Counted from the first letter of the stretch, positions 1 through 11,133 are shown. The stretch: DNA of 64,000 nt from Artemisia argyi (GCA_030686995.1 CM060697.1:42255015-42319014); one strand, 5' to 3'. Notes: generated by a model from the letters alone, not told the origin. A program made the numbers and translations.

Positions 1-931
1 ACCTAGCATCCTTAACTGGTGCAGCGACATAAACTCTGACAGCTTCCTGTCGTCGGTTCTGTTGGTTGTGGTGGGTGTTTCTGTCATGGTGGTAGTTACG
101 GTTGGGATTACGGTTGTTGTTGTTGTTGTTGTTGTTGCTGTTGTTGTTGTTGTGATTATTGTTGTTGTTGTTTGTCCTTCGATCATCAAACTTCCTTTTG
201 TGATCGTTGTTCCCCTGAGCAGAGTTACGCTTAATCTCCCGGTCTAGCAGTCTTTGGGCAATGGACATTGCTTCATCCAAAGATTGAAGCTTAGACGAGG
301 TGACGTTTCCCTCAATACTCCTGGGTAATCCCTCAATATACCTTTCCAACAACTTTTCCAAGTCGGGAACCTTAGAAGGGCAAAGTGTAGCAAGTTCCTG
401 AAATCTCCTGTCGTAAGCCCTGAGATCATTTCCTTTCACAACCAATGTGTGAAACTCATCTTCTAACTTCTTGATCTCACCTCTAGGGCAGAACTTCTTC
501 AACATCTTCTCCTTAAAATCAGCCCAGGTAATCTGATAGGCCTCCTCCACACCTATCTTCTGAGCAGTTGCATTCCACCAAGACAACGCGTCTTCCAACA
601 ATGTTCCAGTAGCAAACGAGACTCGGCTTTTCGCGGCACAACCGCTCCTCACAAACACAGTCTCAGATCGCTCAAACCATCGAGCAAGCTCTGTTACTCC
701 TTCAGTTCCTTTGAAGTGAGATGGTTTACAAGCAATGAAGTCCTTATAGGTGCACTTCCGAGTCGCAGCAGACTCGCTCTCAGCAGTGGCTCGGTTATTG
801 CTACTAGTTCGTGCCATTGCAGCAGCCTGTACTTCCAAAGCTGCAGCAACGCTGTCGGCAACCAACTTTCTTATAGCAGCTTGGGTCATAGCGGGTGACG
901 AGGTAGCAGTAGTGGTTTTCCTTGGGGCCAT
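1..931 (-). CDS. Gag polyprotein, partial (C-terminal part off the window)
   Basis: Open from ATG at 931-929 down to base 1 with no stop, 310 codons. It starts MAPRKTTTATSS, then carries the retrotransposon gag core: YKDFIACKPSHFKGTEGV, a WF-ERSE stretch, LSWWN, and CPRGEIKKLEDEF. The core is followed by an asparagine-rich linker made of AAC/AAT codons (about 175-100). The CCHC zinc knuckle expected next is outside the window. No frameshift or stop is present, so this gag is in better condition than that of element B. It lies 398 bp downstream of the extra ORF; nothing codes in that gap. It would form the virus-like particle of the retrotransposon. Start choice: first ATG of the open frame, matching the MAP start seen in the decayed gag of element B. 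Confidence 0.85.
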   Translation of the reverse strand, partial: MAPRKTTTATSSPAMTQAAIRKLVADSVAAALEVQAAAMARTSSNNRATAESESAATRKCTYKDFIACKPSHFKGTEGVTELARWFERSETVFVRSGCAAKSRVSFATGTLLEDALSWWNATAQKIGVEEAYQITWADFKEKMLKKFCPRGEIKKLEDEFHTLVVKGNDLRAYDRRFQELATLCPSKVPDLEKLLERYIEGLPRSIEGNVTSSKLQSLDEAMSIAQRLLDREIKRNSAQGNNDHKRKFDDRRTNNNNNNHNNNNSNNNNNNNNRNPNRNYHHDRNTHHNQQNRRQEAVRVYVAAPVKDAR

Positions 932-1328
932 AACTCTATAAAATCGTAAGTGCAAAAGTACAAATCCCAAACATCAATAACAAGAGAAATAGTGTATCCA
1001 ACTCATAATAGTCGAGATCATCACAAAGTACATATCACAACCACACCATAAATACATACGTCAACATAACCATATCATTCATAAATAAACATCACGACAT
1101 GTAACAACACACATGGAAATTATAATGAATCTCAATATGGGAGCATAATAAAAAGAAAGATCAGACAACTAGAACATCATAAATCAATATCAATACGTTA
1201 CAATCGTAACCAACATAAAGTTTTAATAATTTTTGGAATTCATTGTTACAAAACAATAAGTTACAACAATTATTAATGCCACAGGCGGCAAGTTAAGATG
1301 TCTCTGTAAGTAATGACATGTCATAGAT
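932..1328. other. Spacer between extra ORF and gag of element A
   Basis: About 400 AT-rich bases without coding potential; part of the internal region of element A. It contains several ACATA/CATAAA stretches but no clear motif. Confidence 0.6.
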
Positions 1329-2831
1329 CTATGAAGGTCCAGGTGCGCCTCCTGATCTCCTCTCTAGCTCTCTGATCATCCGGATCATCTCCAACATCTC
1401 CATATCTCTGGATCTCTCACGGGCCTGAATCTCCTCAATAGTGGCTGAAAGTGTATGGATGGTAGAACTAGATGCAGCTAACTCCTGTGCCTGATGCTCC
1501 ATCATCTCCTGTGTAATGGCTGCAATCGCTCTCAAATCATCAATCTCGTGCCTCTGAACATCTAGACGATGACCAAACTCAGTGATGGTAGCCTGTGCCT
1601 CCTCGATCTCTGTCCCCATCATCTCAAATACCATCTCTAAAGTTGTCCTATGTACTACGAGGTTCGTGACCTCCTCCTGCATACACTCTATCCTCTCCAA
1701 GGATATATCCTCTATAACACTCAACAGCTCGTCAAGACGACTCTCATGTCTAATCAATCTAGCAGCCAAAAGAGGGATAGTATGGTGTATCGGCTCTCCT
1801 GTGATCGGTAACACCGCTGAAGAGCCATCTCCAAGCTCAGCAGCCCTAGGTGATCCCTCAGCTAATCTCCATCTACGTATGTAGTCTAACAAAAACGACC
1901 ATCGATGAGCATCAACCAATCTATGAATACCAGGTGAGGTGGGTGTCTCGGTGGGAGCAGGTGATGGTACAGGTGATGTAGCAGGTGATGGAATCGGTAC
2001 AGTGGTAGTCTGAGAGTAGAAAACTGTAGGTGGTGGCATGGGTGGCAAAATCTCAGAGGTAGGAGGTGCAGTGTAAGTAGGCAACATGTAAGGATGTGGC
2101 TCAGGTGGGGGTGATACAGGTGATGGTGGGGGTGCTGGTGATACCACAGGTGTCAAATCTGGCATAGAAACAGGTGGTAATACAGATATGGGTGATGATA
2201 CAGGTGTGGGTACAGGTGTAGATACAGGTGGTGTAACAGTAGAAGAAGGCAAAAAGCAGACTCGTTTCCGAGCCGTGCATTTGCGGGTATAGTCTCCCTC
2301 ATGGTATCGAAACAACTCGCCGAAAGGCTCCCGCTCATAGGGCTCAAGAATCCTCACTCGCTTGCGCCGACGAATCGGTGCAGGCGGGGATGATGGTGGA
2401 ACAGAAGCAGCAGTATCAGAAGTATCGGAGTCAGAAGACTCGTCATCAGCATCTGAACCGGTGTGGTGGCTAGCAGGTGGTGTAGGACGATCATCAGCCG
2501 CAAGAAACTGCTGAGATGTCAGGTACTGGTCATAAAGGTACTGTCCCTGTGTCATAGGTCCACAAACAGGACGAAAGAGAGGCTGAATAGCAAAGGAATC
2601 AACGGGTGTAGAAGCAACCTCACCCTCCTCAAAGGGCTCGGTGTCAGCAGATGGGTCTCCAGATGGAACAGGAGATGGTATAGCAGTTGATACAGGTTGG
2701 GTGTCATGGTTAGAATCATGGGTGTCTCGGGTGTCATGGGTGTCATAATCAGATAAGTCAATAGTAGGGTGAGTGGATGATGCTGGTACGACGTCGTCAC
2801 TGTCGGACAAAATAATAACCGGGGGCGACAT
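1329..2831 (-). CDS. Extra ORF upstream of gag in Tekay-type element A (acidic, Pro-rich, coiled-coil)
   Basis: Intact 500-aa ORF in sense orientation between PBS and gag. ATG chosen at 2831-2829 (MSPPVIILSDSDD); a longer frame would need a TTG start. N-terminal third is acidic and Ser/Thr/Asp-rich; residues about 150-175 carry a basic patch (PIRRRKRVRILEPYERE); the middle is proline-rich with PV/PS/PT repeats; the last ~150 residues are heptad-like and probably coiled-coil (VIEDISLERIECMQEEV through EMLEMIRMIRELERR). No known enzymatic motif. A decayed ORF of the same architecture sits at the same place in element B. From memory, similar acidic/proline-rich reading frames precede or are fused to gag in Asteraceae retroelements. 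Function unknown; a structural or gag-accessory role is only a guess. Confidence 0.7.
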   Translation of the reverse strand: MSPPVIILSDSDDVVPASSTHPTIDLSDYDTHDTRDTHDSNHDTQPVSTAIPSPVPSGDPSADTEPFEEGEVASTPVDSFAIQPLFRPVCGPMTQGQYLYDQYLTSQQFLAADDRPTPPASHHTGSDADDESSDSDTSDTAASVPPSSPPAPIRRRKRVRILEPYEREPFGELFRYHEGDYTRKCTARKRVCFLPSSTVTPPVSTPVPTPVSSPISVLPPVSMPDLTPVVSPAPPPSPVSPPPEPHPYMLPTYTAPPTSEILPPMPPPTVFYSQTTTVPIPSPATSPVPSPAPTETPTSPGIHRLVDAHRWSFLLDYIRRWRLAEGSPRAAELGDGSSAVLPITGEPIHHTIPLLAARLIRHESRLDELLSVIEDISLERIECMQEEVTNLVVHRTTLEMVFEMMGTEIEEAQATITEFGHRLDVQRHEIDDLRAIAAITQEMMEHQAQELAASSSTIHTLSATIEEIQARERSRDMEMLEMIRMIRELERRSGGAPGPS

Positions 2832-3069
2832 GGTACTGTAATATCCCAAAAATAGCAGTGATATAAGTCATTTAGTCTACATAATGCTACATGCACAGTG
2901 ATCATGGTGTCATAGTGAACTAAATGCAATGGGTGCTAAAAATCAAACCTTAAAACATGACGTTGGCAAGCGCTGGCACGGAGGGCACTTTGGTGATAAA
3001 TAGTTTGTTTAAAATTCGGTGAGGTTATAGTCCAATGTTTTGAAAAATCATTTGGTTCTCTATAACCAT

Positions 3070-3083
3070 GGCTCTGATGCCAA
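3070..3083 (-). other. Primer binding site of element A (initiator tRNA-Met)
   Basis: Minus strand reads TTGGCATCAGAGCC, two bases inside the LTR end (…GTGTTACA). It matches the usual plant PBS TGGTATCAGAGC with one change, complementary to the 3' end of initiator tRNA-Met, where minus-strand cDNA synthesis starts. Confidence 0.85.
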
Positions 3084-3085
3084 TC

Positions 3086-6000
3086 TGTAACACCCCGAAA
3101 TTTGATTAAGCAGCGGAAGTCTAATCGGGGTCATTACAGTTTAGTACACAGTCATACTCATAGAAAACAATTCAAAAGATTTCCAATATCATTCCATGAA
3201 AACTCAAATATTCAGAGTTACAAACATTTTTCCAAAATGTTAATTGTTTCACAAAAGTGGTGATGAGTTTGTAAAGAATGATATAATTATTGAAATAAAA
3301 GGGAGGTCCTGTGCCCTTTTGCCAGCTCCGTGCCACCATGCTTGCTAGTTTCCTGAGATAAACATGCTTAAAAAAGTCAACACAAAGGTTGAGTGAATCT
3401 ATAGTAGTTTAAATAGTAATAGTGTGAACACAAGTCAAGTATTTAAAATAAACAAGCCAAGATAGATAGGTCTTGACTAAATCGGGTGTAATATTGCTCC
3501 TAAGCCTCACGAAACGCAAGCCTTAACATCGATTTGACATATCATAAAGATAATAATAATCATCTACACCACAACGGATGTAAATGACAAGGGGCCCTCG
3601 GTGACAGGAAATGTGCCAAATTTCCATAATACCTCGAATATAGCACACCTCCTGCCAAGTGATCACCTTGGCAGAGGTGGGCTGCCATTCCAATAGATCT
3701 ATCAACTATATTTGCGCTCACTCGCAAATGATTAAGGTTCGTGATATGAGGGACTTGTAGCACAGGTGTCAACTTAGGCAATATCAGGTGATAACAGCAT
3801 ACAGAAAAATACTTGTGTTCGATTTATAGCATGTATCTCCCCACGGGGTTTAAAAACAATTAAAAATGTGGGACCATGAACTCACCTGAAAGGTGCGTGT
3901 GAATCACAACGGTGCTCAAAAGTGATTGTGTATTGCTATGGCTAGCAATGAAATTCCTCCGACTTGCGACCTATAAATATATTGTAATCGGTGTTTTAGA
4001 TTCGTGTCATAAATGACGTGTGATATATCACGTGTAAGGTGATATCCGTTTCGGGTGTCTTAAATTATTTCAAATATCTTTACGTAGTTATTAATACGAA
4101 TCGGTGTTTGATTTTATATTATCTCGCCGTGAAAATAATAATGCTTAAAAATATTTATGTTTAAATATTTTTAATAAAGTTATGTATATTTATATATAAA
4201 TATTAGAGTTAAAGAAAAATGTATATATGTATTTATAAAACTTATATGAAATAATTAATTATAAATATATTTTGTCACAAGTTAACCTTTAATTTTTACC
4301 AAATTTACACTTCTTACCCTTTGGTTAATAAAATCACAACATGGTCCCTTTTTGTACTTTTTACATTTCTTTCCCCTCACTTTGGAATAATTACGATTTG
4401 CACCCTTCATTTAATAAAATTCGGTAGTTTCCAAAAATAGACCGAAGGTTTTCATATTTGTCATATTTAGTCCCTAACGTGGGACTTATTGCAAAAATAG
4501 TCCTTGTCGAAATTTTTGAGAACCGAACTTTTTGACACAATAAAAAGGGACTTCGGACTTGTTAAATTTTGGTTTTCTAAAGTTTTATTCATTCGACTTT
4601 TCTTTCAAATTTTCAAACCGAAAATCTTATCATGCAAGATTCTTGGGCTCGTTAGCCCGGTAAGGCCCAAGTGGGTGTGTTTTTGTTTTAAAAACTTGTT
4701 CGACTAGCATAAGGTTTTGGTCTAGTATTCGTGGTTTAAAAACGTACTAGCTTTGCATGTTTGGTGATCTTGGTTAAGTTCGAGCCGAATAATGGGAGGG
4801 TCGAAGAAAGTACATAAGTTGTACGTGTAGAAATAAAATGGCGAGGGCTTTTCTAGGGGTGTCGAGTCATGTGATGAAGTAATGAAAACTTATATTAAAA
4901 ATCATACGTGTGTCGTGTGATGTGCATGCTACGATTCAAAGTAAGAAAAGAAATAGGATAGTAAACTTACAACACCAAGAATTGGTGGTGAAGAGGTCGA
5001 GTGTTATGAGCAACGAGAGCAAATCCAAGTGATACCCTCTACGTGAGATGATCTTGTACCCAAACTTAGTTATCCAACTCGTTTCAACCTATTCCTTGCT
5101 TGTGTGCTCCTTGCGTCTTCTCGTTAGCAGCCAAGGAAGAAAGATAAGTGAGTTTTGGTGATGTGAGAATTGGGTGAACTCTTGCAAGTGTGAGAAAAGG
5201 CATTTAATGTGGTTTATATAGGATGGTGAGGGTGGTTGTATGTTCGGCATGGTGAAACATGCTTCTCAAGTGTCATTCGAAGGTAGACAACTTTGTCTCT
5301 TGTCTTGAGTCCTTGTCACATCGAGTTAGGGTGGTAAGGGGGCAACAATGGTTTGCTTGGATTATTTTAGGTGTAGCTTAGGATTGGTAGGCAATAAACA
5401 ATGACATTTAGGCTCATGTGGTATTAGGGTGTTGGAGGTAAAAGGGACACACGATCCATAGGACAAACTCGACTAGGTGGTTAATAAGTTTACACGGTGG
5501 TTTGACGGCTTCATAGGGTGGCTTGAGGTTTCCAAGGTGCAAAGTCAATGGGGGTTGCAATGTTTGTGTCGAGGTGGTAGGGAGCAAGAAGAAATGTGCA
5601 TGGTTACCATGGTTCCTTATTCTCGTTTGTTGTGGTAGCATGAGACGCAAAAGAAAAAAAAGATAACATGTATACGGGCTTGAGGGGAAACGAAGCCCAA
5701 ACAAATATTAAGTGAAAATTTGTAGTGAGTGGGCTTGTGAGGGTGCTCGGCCCAAACGAAAAGAAAAAAAAAAATATAGTGGGAAGTCTTGTGGGCTGTA
5801 GGAGTGTCCGTTGGGCTTGAGAAATGGTTCGGCCCAAAGAAAAAATATAACGGGGTGTCGGTGTTCGTAATATGGTGAAGTTGATTTCGATATCGGTGTC
5901 GGTTCGTGTGATTCTCATATGTATAAACGGTGTTATTCCTAGGTATATATATACTCATATATATACGTAGTGACAATAGTTGTAAAACAAATTTATTATA

Positions 6001-6327
6001 TATACTTCATTATATACATATAATATTAATGTACCGGTGTCTAAATCAAAGTGTCGGGTCGCAAGTGGAGTTACCGGTGTTAATCCTCATTGGGTGACAT
6101 CCAAGAGTGGCATTTGGGTGATATCGGGTGACAATGCATAATCGGGTGTTAGACCAACGGTGTTCAAAACAATCGGGTGTCAATTAAACAGTGAACATAA
6201 CAATCGGGTGTCCAAACAAACAGTGTCTCATGTAAAAATTTCAAATTGGCCCACAAAAATGGCTTAGTTAAGAATAATGTTGATGATTAGCATTAATAAA
6301 TGACCTGGGATTTTACGGTGTATTACA
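3086..6327 (-). repeat. 5' LTR of element A (3242 bp)
   Basis: In plus orientation begins TGTAACACCCCGAAATT at 3086 and ends GGTGTATTACA at 6327, giving TG...CA ends. The inner end abuts the PBS; the outer end abuts foreign LTR sequence. The U3-side 300 bp (about 6010-6310) hold many short degenerate copies of TCGGGTGT/CGGTGT. ORFs seen inside (for example 5414-5976) are shadows of low-complexity sequence and lack known domains. A TATA box sits at 5211-5222. Confidence 0.8.
5211..5222 (-). promoter_or_regulatory. TATA box of element A LTR
   Basis: Minus strand reads CCTATATAAACC, a good plant TATA box. It lies about 1.1 kb into the LTR from its 5' (high-coordinate) end, so it likely drives the genomic transcript of the element. 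Confidence 0.55.
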
Positions 6328-7734
6328 TTTAAGCCCGGAATTGAATTTATTTGATCAAATATTACCCTGAATCATTCCTTTTGTGATTTTAGGTACTTTT
6401 GGAGTGAATTCTGGAAAAGGAAACATTTTAGACGTTCTTGGAGCATAAAAGTGAAGAAAACGGCAAAGTCCTAATTTTCCTTGCTGGGAACAGTACCTGA
6501 CGGCGTCACCAAATTCTACATGACGGCGTTAAGAGTAAAACAAGAGGTGAAGTAGATAGAGTCCATGACGATCCAGAGAGTTTTTACACTAAGGGCATGA
6601 CGGCGTCACCATAGGCCGTCATGGTCCCTTTACACGTGACGGCCTAGAGATAGTTGCTCTTGTCGGCGTCGGATCTGGATCTAGGCAATCCGATATTATT
6701 ATGGGCGGCGAGTTGACGGCGTCAGATTTCTCTTCTTGACGCCGTCACGTTGGAAAATCTATATATAGTTTTGTAATTTTCATTCATTAAGAGAGGACAA
6801 TTAGAGGGATAACTTGGAGAAACCCTAGCACGATTTTATCAGTATTTTCAAGGGTTTTTACCCTTTGAAACCTTTCATGTTCAATTAAGAAAAGTATCCT
6901 TTCAATTCATTCAATATGTCTATGTGTTGTTTGAATATATCTTACGCTTGTCTTGATTTTTACATGCTAGGCTAGATCTCTTGTATGTTTGCTTAGATGT
7001 AGTGAAACCTAGATGTTGATTAGGGGTTGATTGCTTGTTTATAGTTGTTACGGATGAATGATTTCGATGTTAGGCTTAAGAAAACTGGCAGACTTCCATA
7101 GGGTAACTTGCTTGAACATCTTAAGAAACATGAACCAATGCGTACTAGGTTTTTATGGTTGTATTTAATGCATGAGTGAATTCTAATGATCCCATGTTAG
7201 GAGCTTCTTGCAGGCTCGACATAGGAGTGAAGTAGGAGCTTATAGAGTTGGGGAAGTACGTACGCCACCCCACGAATGGTATTAAGGAATATAACCCGTC
7301 ATCCACGCAATTATAACAAACTATCAACCTGTAAAAGATATCTAGGGAGTAATGAATCTAAGTAAACACATTTTTCCCATTTATTGTTCACACCACTAGT
7401 TTAATTAGCTTTATTTACATTTTTGTTATTTTATTTTGATTGCATCTTTAGTTATTGGGTTAGTTGATTAGCAACTAATTCCGCCCACTCTTCCAAAACC
7501 CAAGATTTTAATTGCTTTTATAAAAATATAAAAATACAAAAAGAATCACCCCTCACCTCTAGACCTAGTTTTTAGGCTTTCTAATCCTAGCGACACTATT
7601 CATGAGTTGAACGATCAATCCCCCGGTACTTGTCAGTATACTATACTACAACGATCAGGTACACTGCCTGGTGGGGGTTATAAGCTTCTCGAGATCCCTC
7701 GAGAGGTAAGGCCTGGTGCAATTCCCACGCATCA
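6328..7734 (+). repeat. Tat/Athila-like LTR, copy 1 (5' tip cut off by element A)
   Basis: Highly similar over its whole length to the complete solo LTR at 21173-22626: shared blocks include ATTTAAGCCCG, the TGACGGCGTCA-rich part, the TATA region, CCTAGATGTTGATTA and CTGGTGGGGGTT, ending ACGCATCA at 7734. The first ~40 bp expected from the other copy are missing, replaced at 6327 by the end of element A. The lineage (Tat or Athila type) is inferred only from the style of the 3' end. Confidence 0.75.
6495..6767 (+). promoter_or_regulatory. LTR promoter with TGACG motif cluster and TATA box
   Basis: Seven forward TGACG and about five reverse CGTCA motifs lie between 6497 and 6750, several as the near-palindrome TGACGGCGTCA, followed by the TATA box CTATATATAG at 6758-6767. 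TGACG is the core of as-1 type bZIP/TGA-factor sites. The same cluster and TATA box are kept in the LTR at 21173-22626. Confidence 0.55.
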
Positions 7735-8201
7735 ACACCCCCACGAATGGTATTATGGAATACAACCCGTCATCCACGCAATTGTTACAAATCTATCAAT
7801 TAATGAAAGATAGCTAGGGAGTAGTGAAACCTAAGTAAACATGTTTTTCTCCATATTAGTTTTTCACACATTTATTTCTTGTCATTTTATTTTTATTGCA
7901 TTTGTAGTTAATTGGTTTAGTTGACTAGCAACTAATTCCGCCCACTCCTTCAAAACCCGAGATTTTTACTAGCTTTCTAAAAAAATATAAAAATACAAAA
8001 AGAATCATCTCTCACCTCTAGACCTAGTTTAGATCATTTTCAATCCTAACGAACAATATTCCCTGTGGAGAACAATCAATTCCCTGGTTCTTACCACTAC
8101 ACTATACTACATCGGTCAGGTACACTTGCCTGGCGGGGATTGTAAGCTTCTCAAGATCCCTTGAGGAGTAAAACTTTTGTGGGACAATCCAAATCGCATC
8201 A
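7735..8201 (+). repeat. Tat/Athila-like LTR, copy 2 (3' third only)
   Basis: 467 bp repeating the last part of the preceding LTR: compare CCACGAATGGTATTA at 7262-7280 and 7740-7757, the ACTAATTCCGCCCACTC block, and the CTTCTCAAGATCCCTTGAGG end. It ends AAATCGCATCA at 8201. It is clearly more divergent than copy 1 from the 21-kb copy, so copy 1 probably inserted into this older LTR. Confidence 0.7.
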
Positions 8202-10860
8202 GTTCAGTTGTTACACCCTTCAAGGAAAATGTAGTGTATGTGATAATTGCAATGCATGTACAATTATCAAGAGTTGGTTTGTTGCACTAAGCTCATGAAC
8301 CACACGTTAACAGTCCAGATCATGGGGTCTGCAGACCAATCCATGATGGGACGGGAATGATAACTTGCCAAAGTTAATCCTTCAGATGGTTCAAATATAA
8401 TACCTATTGGTACCCTCCAGTGAGAGGTAGTACCGACGGGAGTTGTCAAACTCCAATAGATCTATCAATTATATTCGCGTTCACTTGTGTAAAATATCAC
8501 AAACGATTAGATTCATGAATTTTGTTGTGTAGGGGTGGCAGATAGTTTACTCATGTAACAACCAAAGAAAAAGACTTGTATTCAATTTAAACAAAGCAAG
8601 TAGCATGTATCCCCCTCACAGGGTTTGTAAAGCATTTAAAAAGAGTGAGGCTATGAAAACTTACCTGGGCTTAGGGAAATCTAATTGATGTGAAAAGTGA
8701 CTCAGAGACTAGACTGCCTACTCACGTATCCTGCTGGTATTGTGGGTATGGTTGTATGCCAAGCTTTAGTTATCTTGTTTAAGTTTCTTAAGTAATCATT
8801 CTTAGGGTTGTTAGTGTTTTAGATATAACATAACACCGTTCGGGCCATCACACTCCAGAAGTATATGACTCCTCACATGAAGCTCCCTACTATTGTATTA
8901 TGTTATCAACATAATACCGTTCAGGCCATCATAATTCAGAAGCTAATACTCCTCACGTGAAGCTCCCTACTATTGAGCTATGTTGTTATTAAGTTTAGTT
9001 ATAACATAACACCGTTCAGGCTATCATAATTCAGAAGTTATGCAATAATCGTTTGAGGAGCCAGGGCACTTTAATTCATAAACCCAGCAAACTCATCAAA
9101 ACGAAATATCCACATGATACTCCTCACATAAAGCTCCCTAGTATTGTGTTATGCTTCTAACTTTAAAGTAGGTTCTTATGAAAATATTTTCACTTTATAC
9201 CCTTATAGTTTATATATTTACAAAATCTACTTTGGACTTATAAACTTATATTATTTAACTATCTAAACTTAGCTAAATTAGTCTATATACTTCTATATTT
9301 TAGGAAAATGGCAGAAATGAACCTTGGACTTATAATTTTCAAAATTTATCATTTATACCCTTTACTTTATAAATTTTGCAAAACTAGTCCTTATATGTTT
9401 ATAACTATTTATCTTTTTAGCCTAAGGTTATATAACTTTGCAAAAAGGGTCCTTATACTTATAACTTCTAAGAAATGTCAAAAATAGTACATAGACTTAA
9501 TATTTTCAGAAATTTACCATATATACCCCTATGCATGGAAAACTTTGCAAAACTAGTCCTAATTCCATGCAAATCATATTTTTATAAAACAAAAAGGTTT
9601 CCTAGATTATAGTTAACTAATATTAGCTTAACTAAGTTACCTAGATCAGATTATAGCTTATGCAAAGGGGTTATAGAATAAAATTAGCAACTCGACTCTA
9701 ATTAGGGTTTTAAAAAGAAAACTAGCAAATGAAAATGATCAAGGCTCAAGCAAGGGTTCCTAGGTGATCTAAGGCATCTAATATCTATCCTAGGACTATA
9801 ATAAAGTTAATAGAAGCAAGTATGAAAGCTTACGTGACCAGAAGTGGGTGAACGAGGGTTATAGGGTTTTCTAGGGCAAAACTAAGCTCGATAGGGCTTC
9901 TAAGCTTCTAGCACTCGACTTCTAAGGCTACAAGGGACTTAGTACTACTACTAGGACCATAGAATGTTTAAGGTTAAGAGGTGAAGAGGGGTGAGTTAAA
10001 AGGAAAGGGCACGAGCCCTATTTATAGGGTCGTTTGGAGTAGTGACCAAGAAACGGGAGTAGGAGGTGTCGAGGGGGGGGAGGTGACTAAGACAAGCTAG
10101 TATCTGACTAATGGAAGCTACATGGTGACTAGGAGGGGCTACAATGGCGATTTAGGGTTTGTATGGTGGAAAAGAGGCCGCGGGTGAAGGAGGTGACTAG
10201 TAGGTGATACACCTACTTATGTGCTAGCTAGGGAAGTGCTAGGGTGTGTGCTTAGGGTGACTAAGGTGCTAGGCTAGGTGATTGAGGTGCTTATGTTTAG
10301 GTTTTAACTAGTTTAGGTTTAGTTTAGACCTAATCTTGCTTAGTGAGAGATTAGGGTCTAGCTTAAGGTTTAGTGCCTAGAGTAGGGTCCTATGGGTGCT
10401 TAGTGACTAATCCTAAGTCTTATGAGGTTTATAATAAGTGGTGGTAGCTTATGGTGAAGTTTTTGGATAGTTTAGACCTAATTCAGGGAAGTTATGACCC
10501 AGTTATGGTTTTGTGCTTAAGAGACTTGTACCTAAGCTCTAAGGGGTTGTACTAGGGTCTAAGGGTGCTAAGATATCCTATTGTTCATAAGGTAACTCAT
10601 ACATAAGCCTTGAACACTTTCAAATTAGTTTAGATAAGCAATTAGGGTTTTGTAAACACATAGGCCTGGTTAGGGCTTAATTAGGGTTTATTAGGGTTTT
10701 GTGATAAGTTTAGTGTGTTAGGTTGGTAGATTACTTATTGTGGAGTTGTTGTGATCTTATGCTTGACATACCAGATGTTTATAGGATGTTTTGGGTAGAG
10801 ATATTTGGCTTGTGTAGATATGTGAGCAAGTCTAGAGAGTCATGCAGGTAATGAATGCAC
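8202..10860 (-). repeat. Old Tekay-like LTR remnant
   Basis: Weakly but clearly related to the element A LTR: CCAATAGATCTATCAA then TATATT and GCGTTCAC (8452-8485) match 3691-3721, followed by a shared tail including AGCATGTATC and an ACCTG-type block. It could begin at TGTTACACCC (8209). Contains triplicated ACACCGTTC...CTCCCTACTATTG blocks (8835-9150). A minus-strand TATA box (CTATAAATAGG) lies at 10016-10029. No coding capacity. The right border was not found; 10860 is approximate. Confidence 0.45.
10016..10029 (-). promoter_or_regulatory. TATA box of the old LTR remnant
   Basis: Minus strand CCCTATAAATAGGG, a strong TATA match in the orientation expected for the LTR remnant. Confidence 0.4.
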
Positions 10861-11013
10861 ATAAAAAGTAAAAATTTACCTGTGAAATACCGACATATGT
10901 ATTTGTAGTGGAATGATAGTGATGAGTTTTTGTGGGTTGTTATAATACTCTGGCTGTACGAATGCTAAATATTCTGGAATTATATAGCTTTGGTCAGTGG
11001 ATCTGCAGTAAAC

Positions 11014-11133
11014 GGGTGTTTGGGACAGCGGGTTTGCAGTTATATGGGTGTTTATGACAGCGTGTTTGCAGTTATATGGGTGCTTGGGACAGTGGGTCAG
11101 CATCATTTCTGTCATGGGTGTTTGGTTCAGTGG
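11014..11133. repeat. 32-bp tandem repeat, about 3-4 degraded copies
   Basis: Units begin at 11014, 11046 and 11078 (GGGTGTTTGGGACAGCGGG and variants, ending GTTTGCAGTTATAT), with a partial unit at 11116. The first two units differ at three positions. It makes spurious ORFs on both strands. Confidence 0.75.

Larger units (their letters stand above)
1..6327 (-). mobile_element. Tekay-type Ty3/gypsy LTR retrotransposon A, 5' part (rest lies left of window)
   Basis: Reading on the minus strand the order is 5' LTR (6327-3086), primer binding site (3083-3070), extra ORF (2831-1329), gag (931 to the window edge). Protease, RT, integrase and the 3' LTR must lie outside the window. The layout is the same as the complete element at 46460-59819, and the gag is clearly homologous to it, but the LTRs are too different to be the same subfamily. 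Its outer LTR edge falls directly inside a second LTR family (6328 onward), so A inserted into that older LTR. The TSD cannot be checked because the other flank is missing. Confidence 0.85.

Noticed and set aside
62..247. Plus-strand ORF of nearly pure valine
   Set aside because: It is the antisense of the poly-Asn linker in the minus-strand gag.
4504..4707. 67-codon plus-strand ORF
   Set aside because: Lies in the LTR of element A in the wrong orientation, without a domain.
5414..5976. Overlapping ORFs with runs of Phe/Tyr/His
   Set aside because: Low-complexity frames inside the LTR of element A, without domains and overlapping in several frames.
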